Assembly: GCA_024760905.1 (NCBI GenBank)
Contig: CM045729.1
Coordinates: 84,571,550 to 84,635,549, forward strand
Length of the DNA: 64,000 nucleotides
DNA from: Plotosus lineatus
Lineage: Eukaryota; Chordata; Actinopteri; Siluriformes; Plotosidae
Direction: 5' to 3'
The notes beneath the pieces are model-generated. The model had not been told where the DNA came from. It was given only the letters and a program-made list of their open reading frames with translations, and searched no databases. Of this stretch, positions 11,491 to 22,639 are shown one piece after another; position 1 is the stretch's first letter, and every line of letters begins with the position of its first letter. Both the position numbers and the translations under genes were made by a program.

Positions 11491-14400
11491 CTACTGGGAT
11501 TTACATGCAAAAACAGATAGCTAAGCTGCGTCAAAACCTCCGCAGTGTCAAGAAATCATGGAAGAAGGCTCCAGAGTCCGAGAAGGGAGGTCTGAAAGAG
11601 CTGCACCACACTCTGCATAAGAGGCTGCTTCAACTCCGGGCAGCTGAGAGACTCCGCAAGAGGCAAAATGAGAAGAAGAAACAAAGAAAGGCATTCTTCA
11701 GCAACCCTTTCCAGTTTACCTCAGACCTACTAGGAAAACCCAAGAGTGGCAGACTCCAATGTTCTCAAGTAGAGGTTGAAAAGAGTGTAAAACAAGCTCA
11801 TAGCGACCCTGACAGAACTACACCATGAGCAGAAACCCCGTATCCAAATGAGGAGCCAGATCCAGAAACCCCCTTTGATCTCTCAGACCTGCGCTTCGAA
11901 GAAATCAAAAAGGTTGTCAAAGCTGCAAGATCAAACTCTGCTCCAGGTCCCTCCGGAATTACATACAAGATCTATAAGAATTGCCCAAAGCTTCTCAATC
12001 GTCTCTGCAAGCTTCTTCGTACAATCTGGAAAAAGAAACAGCTACCATCAGCATGGACCCTGGCAGAAGGTTGTTTTGTACCGAAGAAGCTAGATTCCAG
12101 TGGGCTGGACCAGTTCAGGGAAATCTCTCTTCTGGACGTAGAAGGAAAGATATTTTGGTCTGTAGTAGCAAAGAGAATCACCACCTTTCTCCTGATTAAT
12201 CACTACATTGACACCAGCGTGCAGAAGGGAGGCATCCCAGGCCACTCAGGATGTCTAGAGCACACAGCAGCGATAAGCCAGCTGATCAAGGAGGCCAAGA
12301 AAAACAAGAGTAACTTATCAGTAGTGTGGCTGGACATTGCTAAGGCCTACCCTAGCGTACCCCATCTACTAATCGAGAAAGCACTGCAGCAGTACCATGT
12401 TCCAACAGAGGTCGTGCAGTTGGTCATGAATCATCTTACCAACATCAAGATGCGATTTACAGTGAACAACTTCACAACAGGCTGGCAGAGACTCGAGAAG
12501 GGAATTATGGCAGGGTGTACGGTTTCAGTAATACTATTCGTGGCAGCCATGAACTTGCTCCTCAAGGCAGGGATCAGCCAGTGCAGAGGTCCCAAGGCTG
12601 ACGATGGCACCAGGCACCCATCTTGCAGAGCCTTTATGGACGATGTCACTATCATGACAGAGTCACCAGCAGGAACCCGTTGGATTCTCTCAGCCCTTGA
12701 AAAGATGGTGAACTGGGCTAGAATGAAAATCAAGCCACCCAAGTCAAGGAGCCTCACTATTATCAAAGACCAGCTTGGTTCACATGTTTTCACTATCCAA
12801 GATTAAAAGATTCCCACAATCCAGGATGAGAGCATTAAATGCCTGGGGAAATGCTTTGACCAGTCATTGGGAGACATAGAAAACAGCAGAGATGTCCAAA
12901 AAGCGTTCAAGAAGTGGCTTCAAACAATAGATGGAAGTTATCTTCAAGGCCGCTTCAAAGCATGGTGCTTCCAGTACGGTATTATCCCTAGACTGCAGTG
13001 GCCATTCCTGCTCTACGACATGGCCTTCTCTACAGTGGAGTCAATGGAACGACTGTGCAGCAGATTTCTGCGTAAGTGGCTGGGAGTTCCACCAAGCTAC
13101 AGCACTGTAAATCTTTACAGCAGGTCAGCTAAGCTAAGTTTGCCTCTGTCATCTGTGATTGAAGAATTTCAGACTGCAAAAGTTAGGGCCATTTCTACCC
13201 TACGTTTGTCTAAGGACACAGTAGTGCAGCAAGCAGGGGAAACTGTGAAGGCTGGTAGAAAATGGAATCCTTGCAAAGCAGTCCAAGTGGCAGAGGAGGA
13301 CCTGCGTCATCAAGAGCTGGTGGGAACAGTTTGCAAAGGAAGATTAGGCCTTGGCAACTACGAGGGTAAGCGATGGAGCACAGCAGATGACCAAACAAGA
13401 AGAGATATGGTTGTGCAACAAACTAGAAAAGAAGCGGAATACACCAGGTTTGTCAGAGCAGTGGGGTTAGGAAGCCAAGGCAGCTGGACCAAATGGGAAT
13501 CAGCCATCCAGCTCCCATTCACATGGAAGGAACTGTGGAACACTGATCAAGGTCAGCTTAGCTTCCTACTACGTGCTGTGTCAGACCTGCTTCCTACACC
13601 TTCGAACTTGCGGATTTGGGGAAAAGAGGAGGACGCCTCATGCTCTCTGTGTAAAGGAAACAACTGCTCCTGAATCACATCCTCTCAGCATGTCCTAAGG
13701 CTCAGGAAGAGGGAAGGTACCGATGGAGGCATGACACTGTCTTAAGAGAGATTGCCATAGTGGTGGACCAGCGCAGACTGGAAGTCAACCATCAAAATAT
13801 TCAGGATACAGGAAAACCCATCCAATTCCTGAAAGAAGGAGAGATGAAGACCAAGCCGAGCAAGCCCGCAACTAGAGGCTCAGTCCTGTCTCCAGCCTCC
13901 GACTGGCAGCTTCTTGTGGATGTGCAGAGGAAGTTGAAATTTCCAGAAGATATAGCAGTTACTCAGGTGCGCCCAGATATGCTGCTATTATCTCGAGAAA
14001 CGAAAGCCATCCACATAATCGAGCTTACATTTCCCTGGGAGGATAGACTTGACATCTCACACGAACTGAAAGCCGCAAAATACCAGGACTTGGTAGATGA
14101 AGCTTGCATGAAAGGGTGGAAAGCAAGCCTGATGCCAATAGAGGTTGGATGCAGGGGTTTTGTTGCAACATCTACAAGAGACTTCCTGCACAAGATAGGT
14201 CTTACCCCTACCGCCACAAAGAAGGCGATAAAGACCATAGCTGCTTCAGCAGAGACATGCTCAAGGTGGCTGTGGATCAAGAGGAGAGAGAATTGGACCA
14301 CAGTTAATTACAAGCCAGGAGAGTAGTGTGTGGATGCATGTTAGAAGACCTCTACAATCAATCAGAAGCCAGCCTGCAGGTGAAGACAGTCTTTTGTCTT

Positions 14401-14560
14401 TGCTGCCCCACTCAGGTGAAGCGTACAGGTTTTGGGGCGAAACGCTAAAGACCCTGAGATACCTGCTGATGATGCAGACTAGGCACGAAGAAACAACAAC
14501 CACAAGCTGCCGATTATAAAGACGCTAATCAAGCTTTGAGTAGCGTAGCATCATGGATCG
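11490..14560 (+). mobile_element. RLE-type non-LTR retrotransposon, long copy 2
   Basis: About 3.07 kb, covering most of the single ORF and a 3' UTR of about 230 bp (gaaacgctaaagaccctgag...ctgctgatgatgcag). The 5' end near 11490-11505 is probably truncated, because the first residues already belong to the basic linker before the RT domain. Relative to copy 1 it adds the entire RT. I saw no clear target duplication. Confidence 0.8.
11505..14326 (+). pseudogene. RLE LINE ORF: RT plus restriction-like endonuclease, three lesions
   Basis: About 940 codons in one frame, broken only by TGA at 11826-11828, TAA at 12804-12806 and one base lost near 13670. After a basic N-terminal part, the RT motifs appear in order. 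They are APGPSGITYK (about 11940-11970), LDIAKAYPSVP with the first Asp at 12333, GIMAGCTVSVILF (about 12505), and the catalytic box AFMDDVTI with Asp-Asp at 12639-12644. Then come the thumb, CSLC..C (from 13641), YRWRHD, VRPDMLLLS (PD at 13973-13978), ELTFPWED and PIEVGCRGF. The catalytic residues all look intact, so this is a recently inactivated copy. The R2/R4/NeSL-like group is likely, but the clade is unresolved. Confidence 0.85.
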
Positions 14561-14826
14561 ATGTTTAAAACCTACCTAGAATCAAATGTAACATTCAACA
14601 TTTCCAGGAGATCTGTGGCTGGTTCTGTTAGAGACCCAGTAGGTACTTGTAAAACTGTCCAAATTAGACCTAATGCTGTTCTATTTTTAAACAAAAAGTA
14701 ATCATCACATCTAATTAACTACTGTGCTTTATATCATTTTATGTGGAGATCTTTAATTTCATGTTATTATTTATTTGAAAGTATAAGACATATTTATTCT
14801 ACACCATTCCTTTGCATGTGCCTAAA
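14561..14826. other. AT-rich non-coding spacer
   Basis: Nothing recognised. Confidence 0.4.
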
Positions 14827-14838
14827 CCTTTTGCACAC

Positions 14839-15153
14839 CATTCATTCATTAATTTTCTGAACTGCTTAATCCTAATTAGGGTCGCAGGAAGACTGGCGCC
14901 CATCTCAGCCAACTTTGGATGTAGTACACCCAGGACAGCTTACCAGCCCATCGAAGGAAAGATTGCAGTCATTCATACTCACACCTATGGGCAATTTGGA
15001 ACAGTAAATTAACCCGCTGTGCATGTTTTTGGAATATGGGAGGAAACCGAAGTACCCAGAAGAGAACATGCAAACTCCACAGTAAGCTGGGAATTAAACC
15101 CAGCACCTTCTTGCTGTCAGGCAAATGTGCTAACCACTACGCCACCATGCTGC
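14839..15153 (-). repeat. tRNA-headed SINE with L2-like tail, full length, 12-bp target duplication
   Basis: Minus-strand reading: ggcgtagtggttagcacatt (A-box-like), then a gtgctgggtttaattcccag B-box region. A body follows with tttgcatgttctcttctggg and cccataggtgtgagtatgaa, then the tail gcgaccctaattaggattaa ending in attaatgaatgaatgg. It is flanked by CCTTTTGCACAC at 14827-14838 and 15154-15165, an exact 12-bp duplication. It differs from SINE-A in the middle section. Confidence 0.85.
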
Positions 15154-15189
15154 CCTTTTGCACACTATGTATATATTAAACATGACAGA

Positions 15190-15203
15190 CTGGTCAGGTG
15201 AGA
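15190..15203 (+). repeat. left target-site duplication of RTE copy 1
   Basis: CTGGTCAGGTGAGA, repeated exactly at 18199-18212. Confidence 0.85.
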
Positions 15204-18198
15204 AATGCAACCATGAGGCAGGGGGCACTAATCAGTGTCTCTTCCCTTTATGCCGGTCCCAAGCCCGGAAAAATGGAGAGGGTTGTGTCAGGAAGGGCAT
15301 CCGACATAAAACCAATGCCAAACTTTTATGATGTAATCAGAAGTATTACTCCCATACCAGATCGGTCGAGGCCCAGGTTAACAACGACCGCCATCAGTGC
15401 TGTCAATCAACAGGGTGCTGATGGAAATTGGACTACTGTTGGTCGAAGACGTCGAAGAAGGAGAGGCGGGAGGCGCGTCCGCAGGCAGAGAGAGAAGAGG
15501 AAAGGCATGAGTCTAGGACTGAGAGTAGGGACTTTGAATGTTGGAACTATGCAAAGAAAAGGTCGAGATCTGGCTGACATGATACAGAGGAGGAAGGTGG
15601 ACATACTGTGTTCAGGAGACCAGGTGGAAAAGTGGCAAAGCTAAAAGCTTAGGAGCAGAGTTTAAGCTGTTTTATCATGGTGTGGATGGGAAGAGAAATG
15701 GAGAAGGAGTCATATTGAAGGAGGGGTTTGTCAGGAATGTTCTAGAAGTGAAAAGAGTGTCAGACAGAGTGATGAGTCTCAAGTTAGAAATTGAAGGCGA
15801 GTGGTCATTGGTGCATACTTCAATGGACATGTTGGTGCAGGCAACAGAGGGGACAAGGAAGTGATGGGCAGGTTTGGTATCCAGGACAGGAACACAGAAG
15901 GACAGATGTTGATTGATTTTGCAAAAAGGATGGAAATGGTTGTGGTAAATACTTTCTTCAAGAAGAAACAAGAGCATAGGGTGACTTATAAAAGTGGAGG
16001 TAGGGGCACACAGGTAGACTACATCTTGTGTAGGCGATGTAATTTGAAGGAAGTCAGTGACTGCAAAGTAGTAGTGGGTGAGAGTGTTGTCAAACAGCAT
16101 ACGATGGTGGTGTGCAGGATGACACTGATGGTGAGAAAGGTGAAGAAGGCAAAGGCAGAGCAGAAGACAAAGTGGTGGAAGCTGAAAAAGGAAGAGTGTC
16201 GTGTTGTCTTCAAAGAGGAGTTGAAACGGGCTTTGGGTGGCCAGGAAATGCTTCCAAATGACCGGACAACCACAGCAAATGTGATCAGGGACACAGGTAG
16301 GAGAATACTTGGTGTGTCCTCTGGAAGGAAAGTAGATAAGGAGACTTGGTGGTGGAATGAGGAAGTGCAGGAGTGTGTACAAAGGAAGAGATTATCTAAG
16401 AAGAAGTGGGACATTAAGAGGACCGAAGAGAGTAAACAGGAGTACAGGGAGACACAGCGTAAGGCGAAGTAGCAGTGGCTAAGGCCAAACAGAGGGCGTA
16501 TGATGACTTACATGATAGGTTGGACAAAAGGAGGGAGAAAATGATCTATACAGTTTGGCATAGCAAAGATAAAGGACAGAGAGGGAAATGTATTGACTGA
16601 TTACAGAAGTCTGCTGGGAAGATGGAAAGAGAACTTTGAAGAGCTGATGAATGAGGAAAATGAGAGAGAAAAAAGAGTAGAAGAGGTGATCATTGAGGAG
16701 CAGGATGTAGCAAAGATCAGTAAGGGTGAAGTGAGGAGGGCATTGAAGAGGATGAAGAATGGAAAGGCAGTTGGTCCTGATGATATACCGATGGAGGTAT
16801 GGAAGTGACTAGGAGAGGTAGCAGTAGATTTTCTGACAAGAACATTCAACAAGATCCTACAGAGTGAGCAGATGCCGGAGGAGAGGAGGAGAAGTGTGCT
16901 GGTGCCCATTTTTAAGAACAAGGGAGACGTGCAGAGTTGCGGCAACTACATTGGGATAAAGTTGATGAGCCATACGATGAAGTTATGGTAAAGAATAGTG
17001 GAAGCTAGACTTAGGGCAGAGGTCAGCATTTGTGAACAACAGTTTGGTTTCATGCAAAGAAAGAGCGCCACAGATGCAATGTTTGCTTTGAGGATGTTAA
17101 TAGAGAAGTACAGAGAGGGTCAGAGGGAACTGCATTGTGACTTTGTGGATCTGAAAAATGCATATGACAGGGTGCCAAGAGAAGAACTGTGGTATTGCAT
17201 GAGGAAGTCTTGAGTAGCAGAGAAGTATGTTAGAGTGGTGCAGGACATGTATGAGAGATGTAAGACAGTGGTGAGGTGTGCTGTTGGCGTGACCGATGAA
17301 TTCAAAGTGGAGGTGGGACTGCATCAAGGGTCAGCTCTGAGCCCCTTTTTGTTTGCTATGGTGATGGGCAGGCTGACAGACGAGGTACGACAAGAATCTC
17401 CATGGACTATGATGTTTGCAGATGACATTGTGATCTGTAGTGAGAGCTGAGAACAAGTGCAGGAAAATCTAGAGAGGTGGAGGTATGCCCTGGAAAGGAG
17501 GGGAATGAAGGTTAGCCTCAGAAAATCAGAATACATGTGTGTGAATGAGAAGGACCCAGGAGGAATGGTGATGTTACAGAGAACAGAGATAGCGAAGGTG
17601 GAGGATTTTAAGTACTTAGGCTCAACAATCCAGAGCAATGGAGAGTGTGGAAAAGAGGTGAAGAAGCGTGTACAGGCAGGTTGGAATGATTGGAGAAAAG
17701 TGTCCAGTGTGATGTGCGATAGGAGAGTGTCAGCAAGAATGAAAGGAAAAGTGTACAAGACGGTGGTGAGGCCAGCGATGTTGTCTGGCTTAGAAACAGT
17801 GGCGCTGAGGAAAAGGCAGGAGGCAGAGCTGGAGGTAGCGGAGAAAATGTTGAGGTTCTCTCTTGGAGTAACGAGGATGGATAGGATCAGAAATGAGTAT
17901 ATCAGAGGGACAGCCCATGTAAGATGTTTTGGAGACAAAGTCAGAGAGGCTAGATTGAGATGGTTTGGACATGTACAGAGGAGAGATAGTGAGTATATTG
18001 GCAGTAGGATGCTGAGGTTGAACTACCAGGCAGAAGGCCTAGAGGAAGACCAAAGAAGCGATTTATGGATGTGGTGAAGGAAGACATGAAGGTCGTTGGA
18101 GTCAAAAAAGAAGATGCAGAGGACAGGGTGAGATGAAGGCGGATGATTTTCTGTGGTGACCCCTGAAGGGAGCAGCCGAAAGGAAAAGAAGAAGAAGG
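15204..18198 (+). mobile_element. RTE-type LINE, copy 1, end-to-end insertion
   Basis: Bounded by an exact 14-bp duplication, so both ends are native. The 5' end starts aatgcaaccatgagg, also seen (reversed) at the other copies. The 3' end is ggagcagccgaaaggaaaag followed by GAAGAAG. The element encodes an AP-like endonuclease and a reverse transcriptase of the type seen in RTE/Expander elements and in the BovB-derived CFDP2 protein. An internal loss of roughly 115 bp near 15797 removes part of the endonuclease. Copies 2 to 5 are at 20.3, 31.9, 50.9 and 52.2 kb. Confidence 0.85.
15508..18140 (+). pseudogene. RTE LINE ORF (endonuclease and RT), many stops
   Basis: Endonuclease pieces: LRVGTLNVGTM (about 15520), then a broken QETRW site (a frameshift makes it SGDQVEKW), then DYILCRRCN (about 16018). 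RT pieces: NGKAVGPDDIP (about 16758), QQFGFMQRKSATDAMF, FVDLKNAYDRVP (about 17142), LHQGSALSPF and the catalytic MMFADDIV with FADD at 17415-17426. In-frame stops occur at 16470, 16806, about 16988, 17211 and 17448. The last lies in AGC-TGA-GAA where copy 5 has AGC-AGA-GAA. Several indels lie between 16472 and 16593. The C terminus keeps RLRWFGHVQRRDSEYIGSRM. Confidence 0.85.
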
Positions 18199-18212
18199 CT
18201 GGTCAGGTGAGA

Positions 18213-18490
18213 GGTGTTTTAAAAGATAAGCATTTTGGAGTGTTAAGCATACTCATTTAGAGTTAGGACATACTACACAGACACATGAGAAATCAGGCTC
18301 CAGAAAGGTGCATAAAATCAGTCTTGTTTTTTTTCTTGCATCGTAAAACCCACAGAACACAGAAAATCTTGAAAGTGGACTGTTCAATGTTTCCTGTGAT
18401 TTTTTTTTAAGCATATAAACTTATGAAGAATTTATTTGACATGCTTTGTATTCGGAGTATGTCTTCAGTACATGAATGTAGATCAAGTCT
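18213..18490. other. non-coding spacer
   Basis: Nothing recognised; flank of the RTE insertion. Confidence 0.4.
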
Positions 18491-18494
18491 TTCA

Positions 18495-18835
18495 CTCAGG
18501 GAAATGGTGGCCCAGTGGTAAGGTGCTGGATTTCCAATTCCAAGGTTGGGGGTTCAAGCCCCATGGTCAGTGATTGTCACTGCAGTGCAGCTAATTGGGT
18601 TATCAAAAACTACCCATGTCTCTCATTGCCCATGGTGAGAGGCATGTAAAAGAACCATTGCTGACTTTCGTCAAGAGTAGCTAGCATAGCTGTGTTTGTT
18701 TCTGCCCTGCGATGGCCTGGCGAGCTGTCCAGGGTGTACGCTCTCCTTGCCCAGAGTGGGCGGAGATGGGCGCCAGCCTCCCCGTGTCCCCATTTTGGAT
18801 TAAGTGGTTCATAAAATGAATGAATGAAGTCATTG
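18495..18835 (+). repeat. SINE-A, nearly full length (plus)
   Basis: Head: tggcccagtggtaaggtgctgg (A-box-like) and ggttgggggttcaagcccca (B-box GGTTCAAGCCC). Body: gtgcagctaattgggttatc, tctctcattgcccatggtga, and ccattgctgactttcgtcaa. Tail: ggattaagtggttcataaaa followed by tgaatgaatgaa. The RNA polymerase III promoter boxes make it a tRNA-derived SINE. The tail resembles that of L2-type LINEs. Confidence 0.8.
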
Positions 18836-18844
18836 ACTCACTCA

Positions 18845-19030
18845 TTTGCCACATAATCCTACTATGGCAGCAAGCAAGCTGATGCCTATCTCGGCCAACA
18901 CTAGATGAAATTGGGATATACCTTGAGAGGCTTGCTAAGATTGTCATAGGGCAAAACACACACACACAACTACTCACTTGTAACAGCCAGGAATCAAACC
19001 CTGGACCTCGATGCTACTATGCTGCCAAGA
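18845..19030 (-). repeat. diverged SINE fragment (minus)
   Basis: Minus reading contains a B-box-like GGTTTGATTCCTGGC and degraded L2-like tail words (aggattatgtgg). Directly abuts the SINE-A tail. Confidence 0.5.
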
Positions 19031-19740
19031 GATCAAGTGACTATCGTACTTTATAATTGTTAACAGTCATCTAATAAATGATCTTGAACATTTTGAAAGC
19101 TTAAATTACAAATGTAAACTTATCTTTACTTAAAGATCCGACTTCTATTTTTAATTCCAATTTCCTTATGATTTATTTCATTTCTTTAGACATGTGTAGT
19201 TTGAAAAGAAATATCTTCCAAACAAATGAAGTTCCATCCAGAATTTAAAATTTTTCCGTAACCATAATGATACAAACTTGTAAATTACAAAAATCAGATT
19301 TCAAATTACAAATTTAAAATGAATCACCCTGTGGAGGGTTTATGAATCCCAGGCAGTGAAAGCACTTAGCAATAAGATTGTGTGCAGCAGTTTGTCACTG
19401 GGTGCTGACTACTACTGAAGGTTGGTTTACGTGGTTTTTGCTTGTTTGTTTTAATTATTGTATGTGACACAGCTATGATGTCAGTGTGTCATTAGGGAAA
19501 AATTACTCAGTGATTTCACATGACATAAAATAACAAATATTATGTTCGTCTGACTAAAACTGGACTTCTAAAATAGATTTAAAATAAATATGTTTGACCA
19601 TATATTTTAAACACACAGAAAACTAACAAAAAACAATAATAATTTATGATACTAATACCTTGCAAGTGGATACACAGTAGCAATTCATTTGATAAGCCCT
19701 TTGACATTGCTACCAAGGTGTTGCCAGAAGTGCAAGCTAG
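19031..19740. other. AT-rich non-coding, nothing recognised
   Basis: No domain, repeat end or long open frame. Confidence 0.45.
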
Positions 19741-19744
19741 CTAC

Positions 19745-20035
19745 GACTGGCTGTCACAAAGTCTGGTTTTCTGACTGGCTCAGGCAAAAAGAGGAATAAA
19801 CTGACTGCCTTAGACAAGCAGATTGGTAAGCCAACTGGCTCATGCAATCAGTCCAGAAAGCTGTCTGACTCAGGCAAACAAGCTAGGAAGCTGACTGGCT
19901 CTGACAAAGAGGCTGATGAGCTGACTGCTTCAGAAAAAAAGACTGGTGAGATGATAGGCTCAGGCAAACAGGCTGGTGAATTGACTGGATCTGACAAACA
20001 GACTGTCGAGCTGGCTGGATCTTGTGAATGCTCAC
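19745..20035. repeat. 30-bp minisatellite, about 9-10 units
   Basis: Units of 30 bp with the core ctgactcaggcaaacaagct and variants (ctggctctgacaaagaggct, taggctcaggcaaacaggct). Because 30 is divisible by three, the minus strand stays open through the array (19848-20144) as a 10-residue repeat (SLSEPVSFLA-like). I see no start context or homology for a protein. Confidence 0.85.
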
Positions 20036-20271
20036 AACTCTGGAAAGAAACAAACATAGAGATAGGTTTAGGCATCCAGATCAGGCTGAACAGGCTGACT
20101 CCTACACAGTGATTCACTACCAGAAAGAACCTCATATGAGCCAAGAGATAGACATGGGCTTTTCAGTTCACAAAAATAAATAGGTTTGAAAGCACTAACA
20201 GGATCATATGAGCTTACAGACTGACATGAGGTAATAGGTTCACATAGATTTACAAACATACTTCAGTCAAT

Positions 20272-20286
20272 AAATTGATTCCTGCC
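20272..20286 (+). repeat. left target-site duplication of RTE copy 2
   Basis: AAATTGATTCCTGCC here and AAATTGATTCTTGCC at 22099-22113, one mismatch in 15. Confidence 0.75.
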
Positions 20287-22098
20287 ATTCTTCTTCTTCT
20301 TCTTCTTCTTCTTCTTTACACTGTTCTCTTCAGGTGTCGCAACAGCAAATCATCTGCCTCCATGTCACCCTGTCCTCTGCATCTTTTTCGCTTACGCCAA
20401 CAACCTTCATGTCCTCCTTCACCACTTCCATAAATCTCTTTTTTGGTCTTTCTCTAGGCCTTCTGTCTGGTCGTGCCAACCTCACCATCCCACGACCAAT
20501 ATATTTAATATATATATCACTTCTTTGTACATTTCCAAACCATCTCAATCTAACCTCTCTGGTACTTTCTGGTCCTCAAAAGTCACCTCTTCTACTCTTT
20601 TTTCTCTCTCATTTTCCTCATTCATCATCTCTTCAAAGTACTCTTTCCATCTTCCCAGCACACTTCGGTCATCATACAGTCCAACCTATCATACGAGTCA
20701 TCATACGTCCTTTGTTTGGCCTTTGACACTGCTAGCTTTACCTTATGTCGTGTCTCCCTGTACTCCTGTTTACTCTCTTTGGTCCTCTCAATGCCCCACT
20801 TCTTCTTAGTTAACCTCTTGCCTTGTACACACTCCTGCACTTCCTCATTCCACCACCAAGTCTCCTTATCTACTTTCCTTCCAGAGGACACACCAAGTAT
20901 TCTCCTACCTGTCTCCCTGATCACATTTTCTGTGGTTGTCCAGTCATCTGGAAGCACTTCCCGACCACCCAAAACCTGTTTCAACTCCTCTTTGAAGACA
21001 ACACAACACTCCTCCTTTTTCTGCTTCCATCACTTTGTCTTCTGCTTTGCCTTCACTTTCTTCACTTTCCTCACCATCAGCGTCATCCTGCACACCACCA
21101 TCCTATGTTGTTTGGTAACACCCTCACCCACTACTGCTTTGCAGTCACTGACTTCCTTCAAATTGCATTGTCTGCACAAGATGTAGTTTTCCTGTGTACT
21201 CCTACCTTCACTTTTATAAGTCACCCTATGCTCCTGTCTCTTCTGGAAGAAAGTATTCACCACAGCCATGTCCATCCTTTTTGCAAAATCTATCAACATA
21301 TGTCCTTCTGTGTTCTTGTCCTAGATACCAAACCTGCCCATCACTTCCTCGTCCCCTCTGTTGCCTGCACCAACATGTCCATTGAAATCTGCACCAATGA
21401 CCACTCTTTCACTTCTGGGGGTACGCTGCATCACTTCATCTAACTCTCTCCAGAATCTCTCCTTCTGTTATAGCTCACATTCTTCCTGTGGGGCATAAGC
21501 ACTAACAACATTGAGCATCATGCCTTCAATTTCTAACTTGAGACTCATCACTCTGTCTGACCCTCTTTTTACATTCTAGAACATTCCTGACTAACCTCTC
21601 CTTCAAGATGACTCCTACTCCATTTCTCTTCCCATCCACACCATGATAAAACAGCTTTTAACCTGCTCCTAAGCTTCTAGCTTTGCTACCTTTCCACTTG
21701 GTCTCCTGAACACACAATATGTCCACCTTCCTCGTCTGCATGATCTCAGCCAGCTCTCTACCTTTTTTTCTGTCATAGTTCCACCATTCAAAGTCCCCAT
21801 TCTCAATCCTAGACTCATGCTTTTCCTCTTCTCTTTCCACCTGCAGACATGCCACCCACTTCTCCTTCTTTGACTCACAGTAGTCCAATTTCCACCAGCA
21901 CCCTATAGGTTAACAGCACTTATGGCAGTCATTGTTAACCCAAGCCTCGACCAATCCGGTATGGAGGTAATATTTGTGATTTGCATCTGGCTCAGGTTTT
22001 ATGTCAGATGCCCTTCCTGACACAACCCTCTGCATTTATCCGGGCTTGGGACTGACATGATCGAGAGCACTGGCTTGTGCCCCCCTCATGGCTGCATT
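20287..22098 (-). mobile_element. RTE-type LINE, copy 2, internally deleted (minus)
   Basis: Both native ends are present. The CTT-rich 3' tail is at 20288-20318 and the 5' end is gctgcattaa at 22091-22100. A 15-bp duplication with one mismatch flanks it. Total length is 1.8 kb against about 3.15 kb for copy 5. The missing section is most of the RT, with a junction at about 20563-20580. There the sequence passes from the HVQR..YIGRG region directly to the segment before NGKAVGPDD. Confidence 0.85.
20330..21888 (-). pseudogene. RTE LINE ORF remnant without RT core
   Basis: Endonuclease part: QETKWKGSK and a preceding NGDFEWWNYDRKK where LNVGTM should stand (about 21700-21800), then DFAKRMDMAVVNTFF and NYILCRQCN (about 21180-21300). 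Linker part: GRRILGVSSGRKVDKETWWWN (about 20870-20930). C-terminal part: MRWFGNVQRSDIY and RPKKRFMEVVKEDMKVVGV (about 20380-20548). The palm, including FADD, is deleted. Confidence 0.8.
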
Positions 22099-22133
22099 AA
22101 ATTGATTCTTGCCTTGTGCTTATATATTGGGAC

Positions 22134-22374
22134 ATATGTGATACGCTCCACCGAATGTAGGCGGTGTCGCAAGTGACACCGGAGCTTTTGAGACAAAACG
22201 CAGCTTATCCGGACTTCCAAGTAAGCAAGTGAATGTGGAGTACTACTGGTAAACAAGTATTCAAAGCTCACCTAATTTCTTAACAGATCAGAAGTCCGAA
22301 TAAGCCGTGTTTTGTCTTAAAAGCTCCGGTGTCAGTTGCGACACCGCCTACATTTGGTGGAGTGCGTCACATAT
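22134..22374. mobile_element. foldback element (MITE) with ~84-bp inverted arms
   Basis: Left arm 22134-22217 and right arm 22291-22374 are imperfect inverted copies. The left begins atatgtgatacgctccacc, the right ends ggtggagtgcgtcacatat. Each arm contains its own small palindrome (GGTGTCGCAAGTGACACC on the left). The 73-bp centre has no coding capacity. Words of the same arm (ggagctttt-agac, cgcagct-atccgga) recur at about 43300 and 43470. Confidence 0.8.
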
Positions 22375-22549
22375 ATCAGGTTAAGATAATAATGAATATT
22401 ACATTCAAAAGTATGTTTCCTTTAGTATATAAATGTAATTATCTGTAATTAAATCATCCTTTTCTATTTATTTGTTTTGTTTATACACTCTTACTTTTTC
22501 AATGCAAATTTTTTTCTTCATTTAATCCATCCAAAGTGAGTGCGTGCGT

Positions 22550-22550
<1 letters not shown>

Positions 22551-22608
<58 letters not shown>

Positions 22609-22632
22609 AACACACACACACACAAACACACA
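22551..22632. repeat. (CA)n microsatellite
   Basis: About 40 CA units with a few CAAA interruptions. Confidence 0.95.
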
Positions 22633-22639
22633 TACATAC

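Noticed and set aside
15675..16382. 235-codon minus frame (rich in His, Leu, Pro)
   Set aside because: Antisense shadow of the RTE ORF. The same shadow recurs opposite every RTE copy (for example 53415-54380, 54017-54691).
18495..18570. Apparent tRNA gene (A and B boxes)
   Set aside because: The boxes are the head of a SINE. No full cloverleaf follows, and the same head occurs with the same body and tail elsewhere.
19745..20035. CRISPR-like array of about 30-bp repeats
   Set aside because: Units are contiguous with no spacers and vary throughout. This is a minisatellite in a eukaryotic context.
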